Shown here: positions 1 through 9,212 of the stretch, one piece after another
Layout of the letters: each line of letters opens with the position of its first letter
How positions within the stretch are numbered: position 1 is the first letter of the stretch
Assembly (NCBI GenBank): GCA_040367435.1
Contig: BAABWY010000001.1
Coordinates: 248,001 to 312,000, forward strand
DNA from: Hyphomicrobiales bacterium 4NK60-0047b
GTDB lineage: Bacteria > Pseudomonadota > Alphaproteobacteria > Rhizobiales > HXMU1428-3
Direction of reading: 5' to 3'
Length of the DNA: 64,000 nt
Position numbers and translations under genes: made by a program
The notes under the pieces: model-generated
Seen by the model: the letters and a program-made list of their open reading frames with translations, nothing else
Database searches by the model: none
What the model was told of the DNA's origin: nothing

Positions 1-51
1 GATACAGCCCCCAAACGAGGCTGGTGGCAAAAATCAAACGGCTAATTGATT

Positions 52-118
52 GTGCTTCAGGTTGCCCACAAGCAACCACGCTTTAGTTGTGCTTTAGGTT
101 GCTCACCAGCAACCGCAC
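52..118 (-). repeat. Two tandem copies of the covarying hairpin repeat (family A)
   Basis: Read on the minus strand, two copies of the window's 30-bp hairpin family stand side by side. Each has a 6-bp stem GGTTGC/GCAACC. The loops are TGGTGA (plus positions 103-108) and TTGTGG (66-71). In the 89-118 copy an outer GTGC/GCAC stem is also present, with TAAA between the inner and outer 3' arms; the 52-81 copy has TGAA there and a weaker outer stem. They lie beyond the terminator of the aminotransferase gene. Function unknown. Confidence 0.7.
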
Positions 119-142
119 CTTAATTCTTTAAGATCAAAAATT

Positions 143-184
143 AAAAAAGCCCCTTCTTAAATATTTTTAAGAAGGGGCTTTTTT
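143..184. terminator. Rho-independent terminator, bidirectional type
   Basis: A perfect inverted repeat, AAAAAAGCCCCTTCTTAA against TTAAGAAGGGGCTTTTTT, with a 6-nt loop. It has an A-run on one side and a T-run on the other, so it can work in either direction. It sits about 45 bases after the stop codon of the minus-strand aminotransferase gene and most likely ends that transcript. Confidence 0.85.
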
Positions 185-227
185 ATAAACAATCACGAAT
201 TCATTTCTGCAACAGATGTTTTGAGAC

Positions 228-1391
228 CTAAAATTGAGCTGCCTGTAAACGCTTAACTGCCTCTATGACATCCACCTCTGTTCCTGCATAAGAAAAACGT
301 ATCATCCCCCCACCATCAACTCGGTCGAAATCAAGACCAGATGAAGCAGCAATGCCATGCTCACGTAATAAGAGTTTCGAAAACTCAAAACTATCAGACG
401 TAACTTCACTCACATCAACATAGACATAAAACGCACCATCGGGCGGTGCGAACCGACCAAAACCAGCCGCAACTAATCCATTGATTAAAATTTCTCTATT
501 GCGAGCATATTGTTTTTTAAGCCCCTCAAGTTCATCCCTTGCATCAAAAGCTGCTGTTGCCGCAATTTGCGACAAACCAGGTGCTGAGATAAATAAATGC
601 TGATTTAGTTTTTCCATCCGCCGAACAAGATCTTTAGGCACAACCATCCAGCCAATACGCCACCCAGTCATTGAATAATATTTAGAAAAACTATTCAGAA
701 TTATAACCGGTTGATCATCTTGTTCTAAAAAAGAAAGAGCCGTATCAGCAGGTTTTTCATAAGTTAGCCCATGATAAATCTCATCAGAGAAAAACCAAAT
801 ACCTCGGCGCCCTGCCATATCAACCAAAGACTTTAAACGGTCCTGCTCAAACACAACACCAGTTGGGTTAGCTGGACTAGCAAGTAAAATCGCTTTGATA
901 TCAAACTCTTCAATTGCCTGTGTCACGTCGCCTAGTGAAGGCATCCAATCATTATGAAACCCCACTGGCATCTCAACTGGTATAAGATCTAGTGCCTTTA
1001 AAATTTCTCGGTAACAAGGATAACCTGGCCGGGTAATCGCCACATGATCACCGGCATCTAAAGTGGCCAAAAAAGACAAAACAAACCCAGCTGATGACCC
1101 CGTAGTAATAACAACCTGGTCCGTATCAATAGAGACGTCATAACTTTCTTTATAATGCTGAGCGATACGCTCACGTAAAGACCGCTGACCAAGAGCCTCA
1201 GTATATCCAATTAACTCATCATCAAGAGCTTCCTTCGCCCGCTCCCTCACCAAAAAGGGTGCGGGCGTTCCAGGTTGCCCAACCTCCATATGACAAATAG
1301 AAGCACCAGAAGCCTCTAAATCTCCAGCTTCCCGCATAACATCCATCGCAAGAAACGACTCTATTTTTCCCCGTTTAGATAAAGAAATCAC
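228..1391 (-). CDS. PLP-dependent class I/II aminotransferase
   Basis: A fold-type I aminotransferase of 387 residues, normal for the family. Visible landmarks are the PANPTG motif with the cofactor-contacting Asn175, the SDEIY motif (Asp203, Tyr206) that holds the pyridoxal ring, and the Schiff-base lysine Lys237 in NSFSKYYSMTGWRIG. The enzyme should move an amino group between an amino acid and a 2-oxo acid in the cytoplasm; the substrate cannot be read from the sequence, and aspartate, aromatic or alanine specificities are all possible. The start is a GTG preceded by AAAGGGG at a good distance. The gene stands alone on the minus strand, divergent from the M48 protease gene, with a strong terminator behind it. 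Confidence 0.9.
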   Translation of the reverse strand: MISLSKRGKIESFLAMDVMREAGDLEASGASICHMEVGQPGTPAPFLVRERAKEALDDELIGYTEALGQRSLRERIAQHYKESYDVSIDTDQVVITTGSSAGFVLSFLATLDAGDHVAITRPGYPCYREILKALDLIPVEMPVGFHNDWMPSLGDVTQAIEEFDIKAILLASPANPTGVVFEQDRLKSLVDMAGRRGIWFFSDEIYHGLTYEKPADTALSFLEQDDQPVIILNSFSKYYSMTGWRIGWMVVPKDLVRRMEKLNQHLFISAPGLSQIAATAAFDARDELEGLKKQYARNREILINGLVAAGFGRFAPPDGAFYVYVDVSEVTSDSFEFSKLLLREHGIAASSGLDFDRVDGGGMIRFSYAGTEVDVIEAVKRLQAAQF

Positions 1392-1867
1392 TTAAGATAA
1401 CCCCTTTGAAACTCTATTAATTCCATCAAATGCAGCTCAAAAAATCACACGATCCACAAACTAGAGCACAATCCGTGCCTTCGTTTCACGAGGATCGAAA
1501 AAATTTGCGCAAAAACAAAAACTCTGGAGCATTCATCAGATTTAATGTGAAAATATAATGCTCTAGCCTTTATTTGCCTTCTTATTGTCATGAAAAGAAA
1601 TAAAGCTAACACAGTTCAGAAATTGACCGAACTCTTTGTTCACAATAATTTTAAGCGATTCTCCCCCTACACTTAAGATAGAGTGAAAAAAGACTGAACA
1701 ATCAAAAACCTACGCAACACGAATATATCTACGACTTAAAGTCTTGGAATAACAAACAAAAGCTCTATATATTTAAGATCGTATATATGTATAAATATGA
1801 GTGAAAAGTAGAACGATTTAATCCTGTACTGAAGTAATAATAAAGAACTGATGAATAACAACCATTT
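1392..1867. other. Divergent intergenic region between aminotransferase and M48 protease genes
   Basis: This 476-base gap must hold the promoters of both flanking genes. Its only clear structure is the repeat with CTAGAGCA/TGCTCTAG ends at 1461-1566. The rest is AT-rich with no convincing coding potential and no promoter I can name with confidence. Confidence 0.5.
1461..1566. repeat. Short intergenic element bounded by CTAGAGCA / TGCTCTAG
   Basis: The element is about 106 bp. It begins with CTAGAGCA (1461-1468) and ends with the exact inverse TGCTCTAG (1559-1566). A related boundary pair occurs at 17381-17487, and CGCTCTAG also ends the repeat beside psd (21529-21536). Elements of this look are common in intergenic DNA of Hyphomicrobiales; that is from general knowledge and was not checked here. 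No coding capacity. Confidence 0.45.
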
Positions 1868-3328
1868 ATGTTAATTAGGACTTTTGAAAAAGTGACACAT
1901 AAAATGAACCAATCACGTGCCATTCAAGCTCCAGCCAGGACGTCTCTATATAAAAATTTTAGAGCCAACAAAGTGCAGCTTTTTAGTACACTTCTTTTAC
2001 TCACCTTTTTCGCATTGAGTTCATTAGTTCTTACAGCCAGTCAAGCAAAAGCACGCGGCCTCATTCGCGACAGTGAAACTGAAAACCTAATTAGAGATTA
2101 TGGCCTTCCCATTTTCAGAGCAGCAGGCCTCAGTTCACAAAACATAGCCATTCACATTATTAACGACAAAAACTTCAACGCCTTTGTAGTTGATGGTCGA
2201 AATATGTTCATCAACATGGGCGCTATCATGCAAGCCCAGACCCCAAATCAAATCATTGGCGTTATGGCACACGAGGCCGGCCACATCGCAGGTGGGCACC
2301 TTTCACGCCTCAGAGCCCATGCAGCCAAAGCACAAACATTAGACATCATGCTCAAAATCTTGGGCGGCGCTCTTCTCATTGCCGGCGGTGCTGGCGGAAA
2401 CGCAGATCTTGGAAAAGTCGGCCAAGGCGTTTTCACAGGAAGTTCGCAGCAAACATTTCGCTCAATCAACCAATATAGACAAACGGAAGAATACGCAGCA
2501 GACCAAGCTGCCTTTGTTTATTTAACCCGCACGAAACAATCCGCAAAAGGCATGCTGGAAACATTTGAATATTTCGCAAGTCAGGCAATTGGCAGCTTAA
2601 AATATAGCGACCCCTATGTACGAAGCCATCCCTTACCTCGGCAACGGATCAACCAGCTACGCCAAAAAGCTGAACGCAGTCCCTACTTCAATAAAAAAGA
2701 TAGCCCAGCACTCATACAAAGACACAATATGGTAAGAGCAAAACTATTCGCCTTCACCACCAATCCAACTTTTGTGTTTAATCGCTATAATACAAAAAAC
2801 CAGTCCTTGCCGGCTCGCTATGCAAGAGCCATTGCAACGTTTAAAAGCCGTGGTATCAAGGCCTTTTTGCCTAAAATTAATGCCCTGCTCAAACAGCAAC
2901 CTAATAATCCTTATTTCCATGAGTTAAAAGGACAATTTCTTCTCGAATCTGGCAATGCAAAAGCAGCCATCCCCTCTTTAGAGAAGTCAATTAGTTTGGA
3001 GCCAAGAAACGCCATCATTCGCCTCATGTTGGCTCAGGCAATGTCACAAATCCCGGGCAAATCTTACACTAACAAAATCATCAACCATCTTAGAAAAGCA
3101 TTGGTCAGAGAAAAACGCTCACCAATCGGCTATCGCTTACTGGCAACGGCTTATGCAAAGAAGAATAAAATTGCCTACGCCGAGCTCGCCTCAGCACAAG
3201 CTTATTTTTATGAAGGAAAATTAGGTTTGGCCAAAAATCAGGCCAATCGTGCTAAAAGAAAATTAAAAAAAGGCAGCCCTCAGTGGATACAAGCAGATGA
3301 CATCACGTCATTTCAACCAAGGCGATAA
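1868..3328 (+). CDS. M48 family metalloprotease with TPR tail (BepA-like)
   Basis: A periplasmic zinc protease of 486 residues. A hydrophobic export segment runs from about residue 38 to 58. The catalytic HEXXH motif is His135-Glu136-Ala-Gly-His139, and the third zinc ligand is probably Glu208 in EEYAAD. SHPLPRQRI at about 251-259 is the conserved His-containing motif of the BepA/YfgC type. The C-terminal part from about 320 is tetratricopeptide-like helices. BepA-type enzymes supervise outer-membrane protein assembly and degrade misfolded LptD; that role is inferred by family. The first ATG gives an unusually long N-terminal region and Met13 (position 1904) is an alternative start; neither has a good ribosome site. 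The dsbA-like gene follows in the same direction. Confidence 0.85.
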   Translation: MLIRTFEKVTHKMNQSRAIQAPARTSLYKNFRANKVQLFSTLLLLTFFALSSLVLTASQAKARGLIRDSETENLIRDYGLPIFRAAGLSSQNIAIHIINDKNFNAFVVDGRNMFINMGAIMQAQTPNQIIGVMAHEAGHIAGGHLSRLRAHAAKAQTLDIMLKILGGALLIAGGAGGNADLGKVGQGVFTGSSQQTFRSINQYRQTEEYAADQAAFVYLTRTKQSAKGMLETFEYFASQAIGSLKYSDPYVRSHPLPRQRINQLRQKAERSPYFNKKDSPALIQRHNMVRAKLFAFTTNPTFVFNRYNTKNQSLPARYARAIATFKSRGIKAFLPKINALLKQQPNNPYFHELKGQFLLESGNAKAAIPSLEKSISLEPRNAIIRLMLAQAMSQIPGKSYTNKIINHLRKALVREKRSPIGYRLLATAYAKKNKIAYAELASAQAYFYEGKLGLAKNQANRAKRKLKKGSPQWIQADDITSFQPRR

Positions 3329-3461
3329 AAACAATTTTGATCAGCAGTCAAATAAATCAAAATGAAATGAACCTTTTCATACATAAAAACGACTGATTAA
3401 AAACAGATCAACTCAAAAAAACAAAATAAATCAAAAGAATAAAGAGAAACCGGAGACAAAA

Positions 3462-4223
3462 ATGAACTTTCTATCATTAAAAAAATTTAGTGCTGCTGCT
3501 ATTTTGGCAGGGTTTGCACTAAGCAGCCAATTAACAATGCCAGCATTTGCTAAAACATTTGATGATGCAGACAAAACAGCCATCCAAGGTATTGTTAAAG
3601 ACTACCTTTTAAAGAACCCGGAAATCATTCGCGAAGCCTTGATTGAACTGGAACGCCGCACAGCTGAAGCTGAAAAAAACAGACAAAAGAAACTCGTAGC
3701 TGAAAATCAAGCCCTATTAACTGACCCCAAATTCGCACATATTGCCGGCAATGAAAAAGGTGACATAACAGTTGTCGAATTTTTTGATTATAACTGCCCA
3801 TATTGCCGCCAATCTCTAAAAGACATTGAAAAACTTATGGACGCAGACAAAAACGTGCGTGTTATTTTTAAAGAATATCCAATCCTTGGAAAAGCTTCAA
3901 CAACCGCCTCAATCGCAGCCTTAGCTTCTCGTAAGCAAGGCAAATATATGGAATTCCATACAGCCCTTCTATCTGCGAAGGGACGCCTTAACGATGAACA
4001 AATCACAAGCATAGCTAAAACAGTGGGCCTTGATGTTGATAAACTAAAAGCAGATATGAAATCAGCGGATGTTCTGGAAGCCCATAAAAAGAATATGGAA
4101 GTCGGACAAAAGCTAGGCATCAACGGAACTCCAACATTCATCTTCAATGATCAGGTCATTCCACAAGTGCTGCCATTTGAAGCCATGAAACAACTTATTG
4201 CGCGCATTAGAAAAGCCAGCTAA
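3462..4223 (+). CDS. DsbA-family thiol:disulfide oxidoreductase (Com1-like)
   Basis: A secreted thioredoxin-fold protein of 253 residues. A signal peptide covers residues 1-30 with an AFA cleavage site. A charged helical N-terminal region follows (about 40-85), then the DSBA-like domain with redox motif Cys112-Pro-Tyr-Cys115 and the cis-proline loop GTPTF near the C-terminus. It should oxidise or isomerise cysteines of periplasmic proteins. The extra N-terminal helical region resembles the Com1/ScsC-type group rather than classical DsbA. GGAGA precedes the ATG. It follows the M48 protease by about 130 bases and ends in a strong terminator, so the two may share a transcript concerned with envelope protein quality. 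Confidence 0.88.
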   Translation: MNFLSLKKFSAAAILAGFALSSQLTMPAFAKTFDDADKTAIQGIVKDYLLKNPEIIREALIELERRTAEAEKNRQKKLVAENQALLTDPKFAHIAGNEKGDITVVEFFDYNCPYCRQSLKDIEKLMDADKNVRVIFKEYPILGKASTTASIAALASRKQGKYMEFHTALLSAKGRLNDEQITSIAKTVGLDVDKLKADMKSADVLEAHKKNMEVGQKLGINGTPTFIFNDQVIPQVLPFEAMKQLIARIRKAS

Positions 4224-4250
4224 TCAGCAAAACCATATAATTTCTATCAA

Positions 4251-4277
4251 AAGGGCCATATAATATGGCCCTTTTTT
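4251..4277. terminator. Rho-independent terminator after dsbA-like gene
   Basis: The stem AAGGGCCATAT pairs with ATATGGCCCTT and is followed by a run of six T. It lies about 28 bases after the stop codon of the DsbA-like gene. Confidence 0.9.
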
Positions 4278-4382
4278 ATCATTTAAGACATGTGTCGTTT
4301 GTAAACTTGAATAATCTCACTAGACCCACTAAAAGAGAAAAACGAAATTTTATATCGAACCAAAGATTAAGTAAGATGCGAC

Positions 4383-4412
4383 GGTTGCTGGTGGGCAACT
4401 GAAGGAACACTA
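4383..4412 (+). repeat. Family A hairpin containing the aroQ ribosome binding site
   Basis: GGTTGC (4383-4388), loop TGGTGG (4389-4394) and GCAACT (4395-4400) form the hairpin. Directly after it GAAGGA (4401-4406) is the only good Shine-Dalgarno sequence for aroQ, 8 bases before its ATG. In this copy the conserved 3' GAAG of the repeat is therefore used as the ribosome binding site, and the hairpin sits immediately upstream of it. Confidence 0.7.
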
Positions 4413-4414
4413 AT

Positions 4415-4855
4415 ATGTCAAAACCAATTTATGTCCTTAGTGGCCCAAATCTGAATATGCTGGGCCAAAGAGAACCAGAAATTTACGGGTCTCAAACTTT
4501 GGATGATATTCATAAGTCATTAAGTGAAAAGGCTGCAAAGCACGGCAAAGATGTGAAGTGCTTTCAATCCAATCATGAAGGGCAATTAGTCGATTTTATT
4601 CAAGAAGCAGGCAATAAAGCATCTAGTTTAATTATTAATGCTGGCGCTCTAACTCACACATCTGTTGCAATAGCAGATGCGATAAGAGCCATTGACATTC
4701 CCGCAATAGAAGTCCACATGTCTAACGTTTACCAAAGAGAGGTATTTAGGCATCATTCCTATTTATCTCCCGTGGTAATTGGTCTAATTTGTGGGTTTGG
4801 ATCGCAATCCTATGAATTGGCGCTTGATGTTCTCGTAACTGACGCGCAAAAATAG
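4415..4855 (+). CDS. aroQ: Type II 3-dehydroquinate dehydratase
   Basis: Third step of the shikimate pathway: 3-dehydroquinate to 3-dehydroshikimate, cytoplasmic, usually a dodecamer. The 146-residue length is normal for the type II enzyme. Visible motifs are the N-terminal GPNLNMLG with the following flexible lid REPEIYG carrying the catalytic Tyr, FQSNHEG, IINAGALTHTS with its substrate-binding residues, and the EVHMSN histidine region. The ribosome site lies in the hairpin repeat directly upstream. accB and accC follow after about 120 bases, the usual order in this bacterial group. Confidence 0.95.
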   Translation: MSKPIYVLSGPNLNMLGQREPEIYGSQTLDDIHKSLSEKAAKHGKDVKCFQSNHEGQLVDFIQEAGNKASSLIINAGALTHTSVAIADAIRAIDIPAIEVHMSNVYQREVFRHHSYLSPVVIGLICGFGSQSYELALDVLVTDAQK

Positions 4856-4979
4856 GTAAAATATTATACAAAAGCGCGAAATTTAGCTTTTAAAATTAAT
4901 CATTAATCCGAGCAATTGGTATAGCACACCCTATAAAATGTGCTAAACATGGGGCTTGATGTAGGTGACACAGTAGACT

Positions 4980-5441
4980 ATGGCAGAGAAGAAAAAATTG
5001 AGTCAAAAAGAAATAATCCGAGAATTGGCGGATCTGTTAGAAGAAACCGGCCTAAGTGAAATTGAAATTGAGCAAAAAGACTTGCGCGTTCGCGTCTGTA
5101 AAGCCCAAACAACTGTTGCAGCAGTGGCACCTGTTCAACAACAAGTTGCAGCGCCTCCAGTTGCCGCACCAATCGCAACGCCTCCAGCTGCTGCAAAATC
5201 ATCATCAGATGGCGTTCTGACATCTCCAATGGTAGGCACAGCTTACAGAGCTCCAGAACCAGGCGCCGCCCTATTTGTTGATGTTGGCACCAAGGTAACT
5301 CAGGGACAAACCCTTCTCATTGTTGAAGCTATGAAAACCATGAACCAAATCCCGGCCCATAAAACCGGAACGGTCACTGAAATCATGGTAGAAGACGGAT
5401 CTCCAGTTGAATTTGGCGAACCATTGATGGTTATTGAGTAA
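4980..5441 (+). CDS. accB: Biotin carboxyl carrier protein of acetyl-CoA carboxylase
   Basis: The 153-residue carrier of acetyl-CoA carboxylase, the first committed step of fatty acid synthesis. An N-terminal helical region (1-45) binds the carboxylase. An Ala/Pro/Val-rich flexible linker (about 48-78) follows, then the biotinyl domain. The biotinylated lysine is Lys119 in [10 protein letters not shown]. Thr follows the lysine where many homologues have Leu or Met, a small and probably harmless variation. accC follows 17 bases downstream, so the two form an operon. Confidence 0.95.
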   Translation: MAEKKKLSQKEIIRELADLLEETGLSEIEIEQKDLRVRVCKAQTTVAAVAPVQQQVAAPPVAAPIATPPAAAKSSSDGVLTSPMVGTAYRAPEPGAALFVDVGTKVTQGQTLLIVEAMKTMNQIPAHKTGTVTEIMVEDGSPVEFGEPLMVIE

Positions 5442-5458
5442 AGGCATCAGCGCAGCAT

Positions 5459-6805
5459 ATGTTCGATAAAATATTAATAGCAAATCGCGGTGAGATTGCG
5501 CTTCGCATCCAAAGAGCCTGTAAAGAGCTTGGCATAGCAACCGTTGCCATTCACTCAACAGCAGATGAAGATGCCATGCATGTACGCCTCGCAGATGAAA
5601 GCGTCTGCATAGGCCCGCCAGCTGCAAACCTCAGCTATTTAAACATTCCTGAAATCATGGCCGCCTGTGAAGTCACTGGCGCCAATGCCGTTCATCCTGG
5701 TTATGGTTTTTTGTCTGAAAATGCCCGTTTTGCAGAGATCTTAGAAGATCATGACATCGCTTTCATCGGCCCAACGGCAGAACATATTCGCCTTATGGGC
5801 GATAAAATCACAGCCAAAGACACAGTCAAAAAACTGGGCATTCCAGTCGTGCCCGGCTCAGATGGCGCTGTTAACTCATTAAATGAAGCAAAGAAAATCG
5901 CTAAAGAAATCGGCTATCCGGTTCTCTTAAAAGCAGCTGCCGGTGGCGGTGGCCGCGGTATGAAAGTGGCTGAAACTGAAAAAGATCTCTCAGTTGCTCT
6001 ATCAACCGCAAAAGCAGAGTCAAAAGCTGCTTTTGGCGACGACACCATGTATATGGAAAAGTACCTTGGCAAACCGCGCCACATTGAAGTTCAAGTGATC
6101 GGTGACGGCAAAGGCCATGCTGTTCATCTTGGTGAGCGTGATTGTTCTTTGCAACGCAGACACCAAAAAGTCTGGGAAGAAGCCCCCTCACCTGCGCTAA
6201 ATGCAGAAGAGCGTGAAAAGATCGGCAACATTGTTGCCAAAGCCATCGGCGACCTAGGCTATCGAGGCGCGGGTACAATTGAATTCTTGTATGAAAATGG
6301 CGAATTTTATTTCATTGAGATGAACACACGCCTCCAGGTTGAACACCCCGTGACAGAAATGATCACAGGGCTAGACTTGGTGATTGAACAAATTCGAGTT
6401 GCCTCTGGCGCACCATTAAGCTTCACGCAAGAAGATATCTCCTTGCGTGGCCACGCGATCGAATGTCGGATTAACGCTGAAAACGCACGAACATTCATGC
6501 CAAGCCCGGGTAAAATCAACTATTTCCACCCGCCAGGTGGTTTAGGTGTTCGGGTTGATAGCGGCGTTTATCAAGGCTATTCCATCCCACCTTATTATGA
6601 CAGCCTCATCGGTAAACTCATTGTCCATGGCAAAACCCGTAATGAATGCATGATGCGTTTGAGAAGAGCATTAAGTGAATTCGTCATCGATGGCATCGAT
6701 ACAACAATTCCGCTTTTTGTTGACCTGCTCAATGAACCAGACATCGTCAACGGCGCCTATGACATCCACTGGCTAGAAAAATATCTAGAAAAACCAGTAA
6801 AATAA
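5459..6805 (+). CDS. accC: Acetyl-CoA carboxylase, biotin carboxylase subunit
   Basis: Carboxylates the biotin on AccB using ATP and bicarbonate. The 448-residue length is standard. Landmarks are the start [16 protein letters not shown], the glycine-rich ATP-grasp loop [12 protein letters not shown], the [11 protein letters not shown] segment and the catalytic region [14 protein letters not shown]. It follows accB closely and ends at a strong terminator, so accBC is the last part of this transcription unit. Confidence 0.97.
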   Translation: MFDKILIANRGEIALRIQRACKELGIATVAIHSTADEDAMHVRLADESVCIGPPAANLSYLNIPEIMAACEVTGANAVHPGYGFLSENARFAEILEDHDIAFIGPTAEHIRLMGDKITAKDTVKKLGIPVVPGSDGAVNSLNEAKKIAKEIGYPVLLKAAAGGGGRGMKVAETEKDLSVALSTAKAESKAAFGDDTMYMEKYLGKPRHIEVQVIGDGKGHAVHLGERDCSLQRRHQKVWEEAPSPALNAEEREKIGNIVAKAIGDLGYRGAGTIEFLYENGEFYFIEMNTRLQVEHPVTEMITGLDLVIEQIRVASGAPLSFTQEDISLRGHAIECRINAENARTFMPSPGKINYFHPPGGLGVRVDSGVYQGYSIPPYYDSLIGKLIVHGKTRNECMMRLRRALSEFVIDGIDTTIPLFVDLLNEPDIVNGAYDIHWLEKYLEKPVK

Positions 6806-6810
6806 ATCCA

Positions 6811-6844
6811 AACCACCAAACAGAACCTGTTTGGTGGTTTTTTA
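6811..6844 (+). terminator. Rho-independent terminator after accC
   Basis: CCACCAAACAG pairs perfectly with CTGTTTGGTGG across the loop AAC, followed by TTTTTT. It begins just after the accC stop codon. Confidence 0.93.
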
Positions 6845-6939
6845 TTAAAATTGCGGCTCCATCATAAAGATAAATCAAATCTCTGAAATTACGCTTCTCT
6901 CACCTTTCAAAATCCACAAATCAGCGTTATCTTAAGCGT

Positions 6940-7617
6940 ATGAAATCTGATAACATGAACATCCAAATTGATATCACTCCAGAAGTTCTTTTAAAGGCCT
7001 ATTCTTGCGGAATTTTTCCTATGGCCGAAGCTGCTGATGATGATGAGCTTTTTTGGATTGAACCCAAACACCGCGGCATTATTCCCTTTGAACACTTCCA
7101 TGTTCCCAAAAGCCTAGCCAAAATCATTCGAAAAAAAACCTTCGAAGTAAGAGTTGATACTGATTTTCGAGGCGTACTCGACGGATGTGCAGCCCCGCGG
7201 CCTGATAGACCAAGCACCTGGATCAACTCTAGAATTAGGGAGCTATACACAGACCTATTTGAAATGGGACATTGCCATACAATCGAGGTCTATAAGGATG
7301 ACTTACTTGTGGGAGGTCTTTACGGAGTTGAACTAAATGCCGCCTTTTTCGGTGAAAGCATGTTCTCTTTTGAAAGCAATGCCAGCAAAGTCGCACTGGT
7401 TTACTTAGTGGCCCGTTTAAAGCACGCAGGCTTTACGTTGCTCGACACACAATTCGTCACAGATCATTTAGAAAAATTTGGTGCGATTGAAGTAACAAGA
7501 GATCAATTTCAACGCCGTCTTGAGCGCACCCGGGTCCGTCGGCGTTGTAATTTTTTAGGCTTAGATACAGCTACTCCGCCAAGCGGCATTTTACAACTGG
7601 TCAGCCATACATCATAA
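6940..7617 (+). CDS. aat: Leucyl/phenylalanyl-tRNA--protein transferase
   Basis: Attaches Leu or Phe from aminoacyl-tRNA to proteins with N-terminal Arg or Lys, marking them for ClpAP through the N-end rule. The 225 residues match the family. Typical segments are [11 protein letters not shown], the Trp-containing [32 protein letters not shown] and [16 protein letters not shown]. The last 109 bases overlap, tail to tail, the convergent DUF2155 gene, so the C-termini of the two proteins are encoded by opposite strands of the same DNA. Confidence 0.95.
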   Translation: MKSDNMNIQIDITPEVLLKAYSCGIFPMAEAADDDELFWIEPKHRGIIPFEHFHVPKSLAKIIRKKTFEVRVDTDFRGVLDGCAAPRPDRPSTWINSRIRELYTDLFEMGHCHTIEVYKDDLLVGGLYGVELNAAFFGESMFSFESNASKVALVYLVARLKHAGFTLLDTQFVTDHLEKFGAIEVTRDQFQRRLERTRVRRRCNFLGLDTATPPSGILQLVSHTS

Positions 7618-7994
7618 ACCGGATGCTCAACTGCATGAATGCCAGGATTTTCAGCAAACACCCAACCTGAGAACAATTTCGCTTGGCTACCATCAAGCTT
7701 ACGCTCTTTCACTTCAATAAAAGATGTCGTCGACGGAGCCTCAGTTGCAGGCGTTGTGTTACAAACACGTGGGCGAATAGTCAGCGCCCCAAATTTTTGT
7801 TCACCATCAATTGGAATTTCCAAATGAGAAATCCGGGCGGTAACTTTATTCAACGCAGCAAACACAGCAACTTTATTTTTGATCTGACGCGCTTCTGCCT
7901 CTTGAGCAATCAAAAAAGCGCTAAGGAAAGCAAATCCACCTAAAATCAAGACAATCTCTTTAGATAATCTATTTATTTGCATTTTAACTTTCAT
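7509..7994 (-). CDS. DUF2155 domain protein, exported or membrane-anchored
   Basis: 161 residues. An N-terminal hydrophobic segment (about 13-32, ending AQEAEA) suggests a signal peptide or anchor. The DUF2155 core follows from about 40 to 133, with [12 protein letters not shown] and [27 protein letters not shown], the latter two cysteines probably forming a disulfide. Function is not established; the family is conserved in alphaproteobacteria, usually beside aat as here. The last 25 or so residues are very basic ([11 protein letters not shown]) and are encoded antisense to the end of aat; the familiar domain ends at TSCK, so this tail looks like an extension created by the overlap. Confidence 0.85.
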   Translation of the reverse strand: MKVKMQINRLSKEIVLILGGFAFLSAFLIAQEAEARQIKNKVAVFAALNKVTARISHLEIPIDGEQKFGALTIRPRVCNTTPATEAPSTTSFIEVKERKLDGSQAKLFSGWVFAENPGIHAVEHPVYDVWLTSCKMPLGGVAVSKPKKLQRRRTRVRSRRR

Positions 7995-8140
7995 ACTTCA
8001 TTCCAAATCAAAGTTAAGTCATCTGTTGAATTTAATAAGTGAAACATATTGACGGCCAATTTACGGCACTCATCAAATAAACCCTTGAAATCAAATTATC
8101 TAGAGTAGACCTAACACCAATAGACGCAAACTTTTCCATT

Positions 8141-8198
8141 AAAAAATCCCTTAAAGCATTAAAGCTTAAGAGATTATTTTTAAGAAAGGATTTTTTTT
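8141..8198. terminator. Probable terminator between NDUFA12 and DUF2155 genes
   Basis: AAAAAATCC (8141-8149) is the inverse of GGATTTTTT (8188-8196), with CTTAA/TTAAG pairing partly inside. Both flanks provide T-runs. It lies just beyond the stop codon of the minus-strand NDUFA12 gene and would end that transcript. Confidence 0.6.
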
Positions 8199-8239
8199 AA
8201 ATCTATAAGCTTAAAATCAGCTCTTATTAAGCAAGGTAA

Positions 8240-8644
8240 CTAAGCATTGCCACTTTCTGGCTTCCAAGCTTCATACTCTTGAGAAACAGGTTGCCCCTGA
8301 TCACGCTCTTCAGCATTCGGCCGATAGCGCAAATCCGTACCGGTATAGTTAGGACGATGATTAGTTTCATATGGTCGAGCCTGATAGTCGCTATCACTCG
8401 GCACAACATCAGTTTTATAGTGCATCCATCCATGCCAGCCTGAAGGTATGAGAGACGCTTCCGCTAAACGATCATAAACAACCCAACGGCGAGGTTTGCC
8501 AAGCGGCCCAACACCGCGCACTTGCTCATAATATTTATTGCCAACTTCATCTTCACCAACAAAACGACCATTTTTCCAAAGTGTAAATCTGTGCCCGATT
8601 GTATTACCAGTCCACCAGCCAAAAAGTTCAGAAAAAAGTCCCAT
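8240..8644 (-). CDS. NADH:ubiquinone oxidoreductase NDUFA12 (B17.2)-family subunit
   Basis: 134 residues matching the alphaproteobacterial homologue of the mitochondrial complex I accessory subunit NDUFA12: WWTGNTIGHRFTLW near the start, GNKYYEQ, RRWVVYD and PSGWHGWMHY. It should associate with the peripheral arm of respiratory complex I or help assemble it. GAGG stands six bases before the ATG. It is transcribed towards the DUF2155 gene, which follows in the same direction after a probable terminator, an order common in this bacterial order. Confidence 0.9.
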   Translation of the reverse strand: MGLFSELFGWWTGNTIGHRFTLWKNGRFVGEDEVGNKYYEQVRGVGPLGKPRRWVVYDRLAEASLIPSGWHGWMHYKTDVVPSDSDYQARPYETNHRPNYTGTDLRYRPNAEERDQGQPVSQEYEAWKPESGNA

Positions 8645-8969
8645 AGAAAACCTCTTATATAGTGTAATGCCAATGAAATAAAAATTGTTAGATCAGCAAA
8701 CTTTGTTAGATCGAAAGCCGAAAGGTTAAATCATCAAGAAAAAACAGTGTTTATACACCTGTGAAAATTCACCAAAGACTCGCCCTGCACTATGCCAACT
8801 CTTCTATTTAAAGTAAATCCCTCGCCCCAAAGTAAAACCTGTTAAAACTGCGATTAATTGCATCAGCTAAGGCAAAGTTATTTCATCAGAAACAAACAAA
8901 ACTGTGTAAGAAGAGAAAAATCTTGATGAACCCAAAAATAACAGCAGTACCAGAAAAATCTAGAAATAC

Positions 8970-8985
8970 CACATTTTGTAGTGTG
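8970..8985. promoter_or_regulatory. Palindrome upstream of nrdJ, candidate NrdR-type box
   Basis: CACATTTTGTAGTGTG is a 16-bp sequence with CACA/TGTG ends, the size and general shape of an NrdR box (ACACWATATATWGTGT type). NrdR represses ribonucleotide reductase genes in many bacteria. The match in the centre is imperfect, so this is a suggestion only. Confidence 0.3.
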
Positions 8986-9188
8986 ACACATTCCGCCACA
9001 CACTCTGAAGTAGAATCAGATAAGGTAATCTGTGACTAAATGAAAAAAATGTGGGCAAAAATCTCTCTTCTTATCTTAGGAAAAGTGCAATATTCACCTG
9101 TTTTATCTGGGGATTACCCCCAAAAAAAACATAAAATTTGCTAATCCAGCCTTTTTCCCAAACCTTTCACCAACTTTTCCCCAATTTA

Positions 9189-9212
9189 CCCACAATTTAT
9201 CTATATTGTGGG
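9189..9212. promoter_or_regulatory. Perfect 8-bp inverted repeat upstream of nrdJ
   Basis: CCCACAAT (9189-9196) and ATTGTGGG (9205-9212) are exact inverses around the 8-bp spacer TTATCTAT. It could be an operator for NrdR or another regulator of the reductase gene, about 500 bases before the start codon. Confidence 0.4.
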
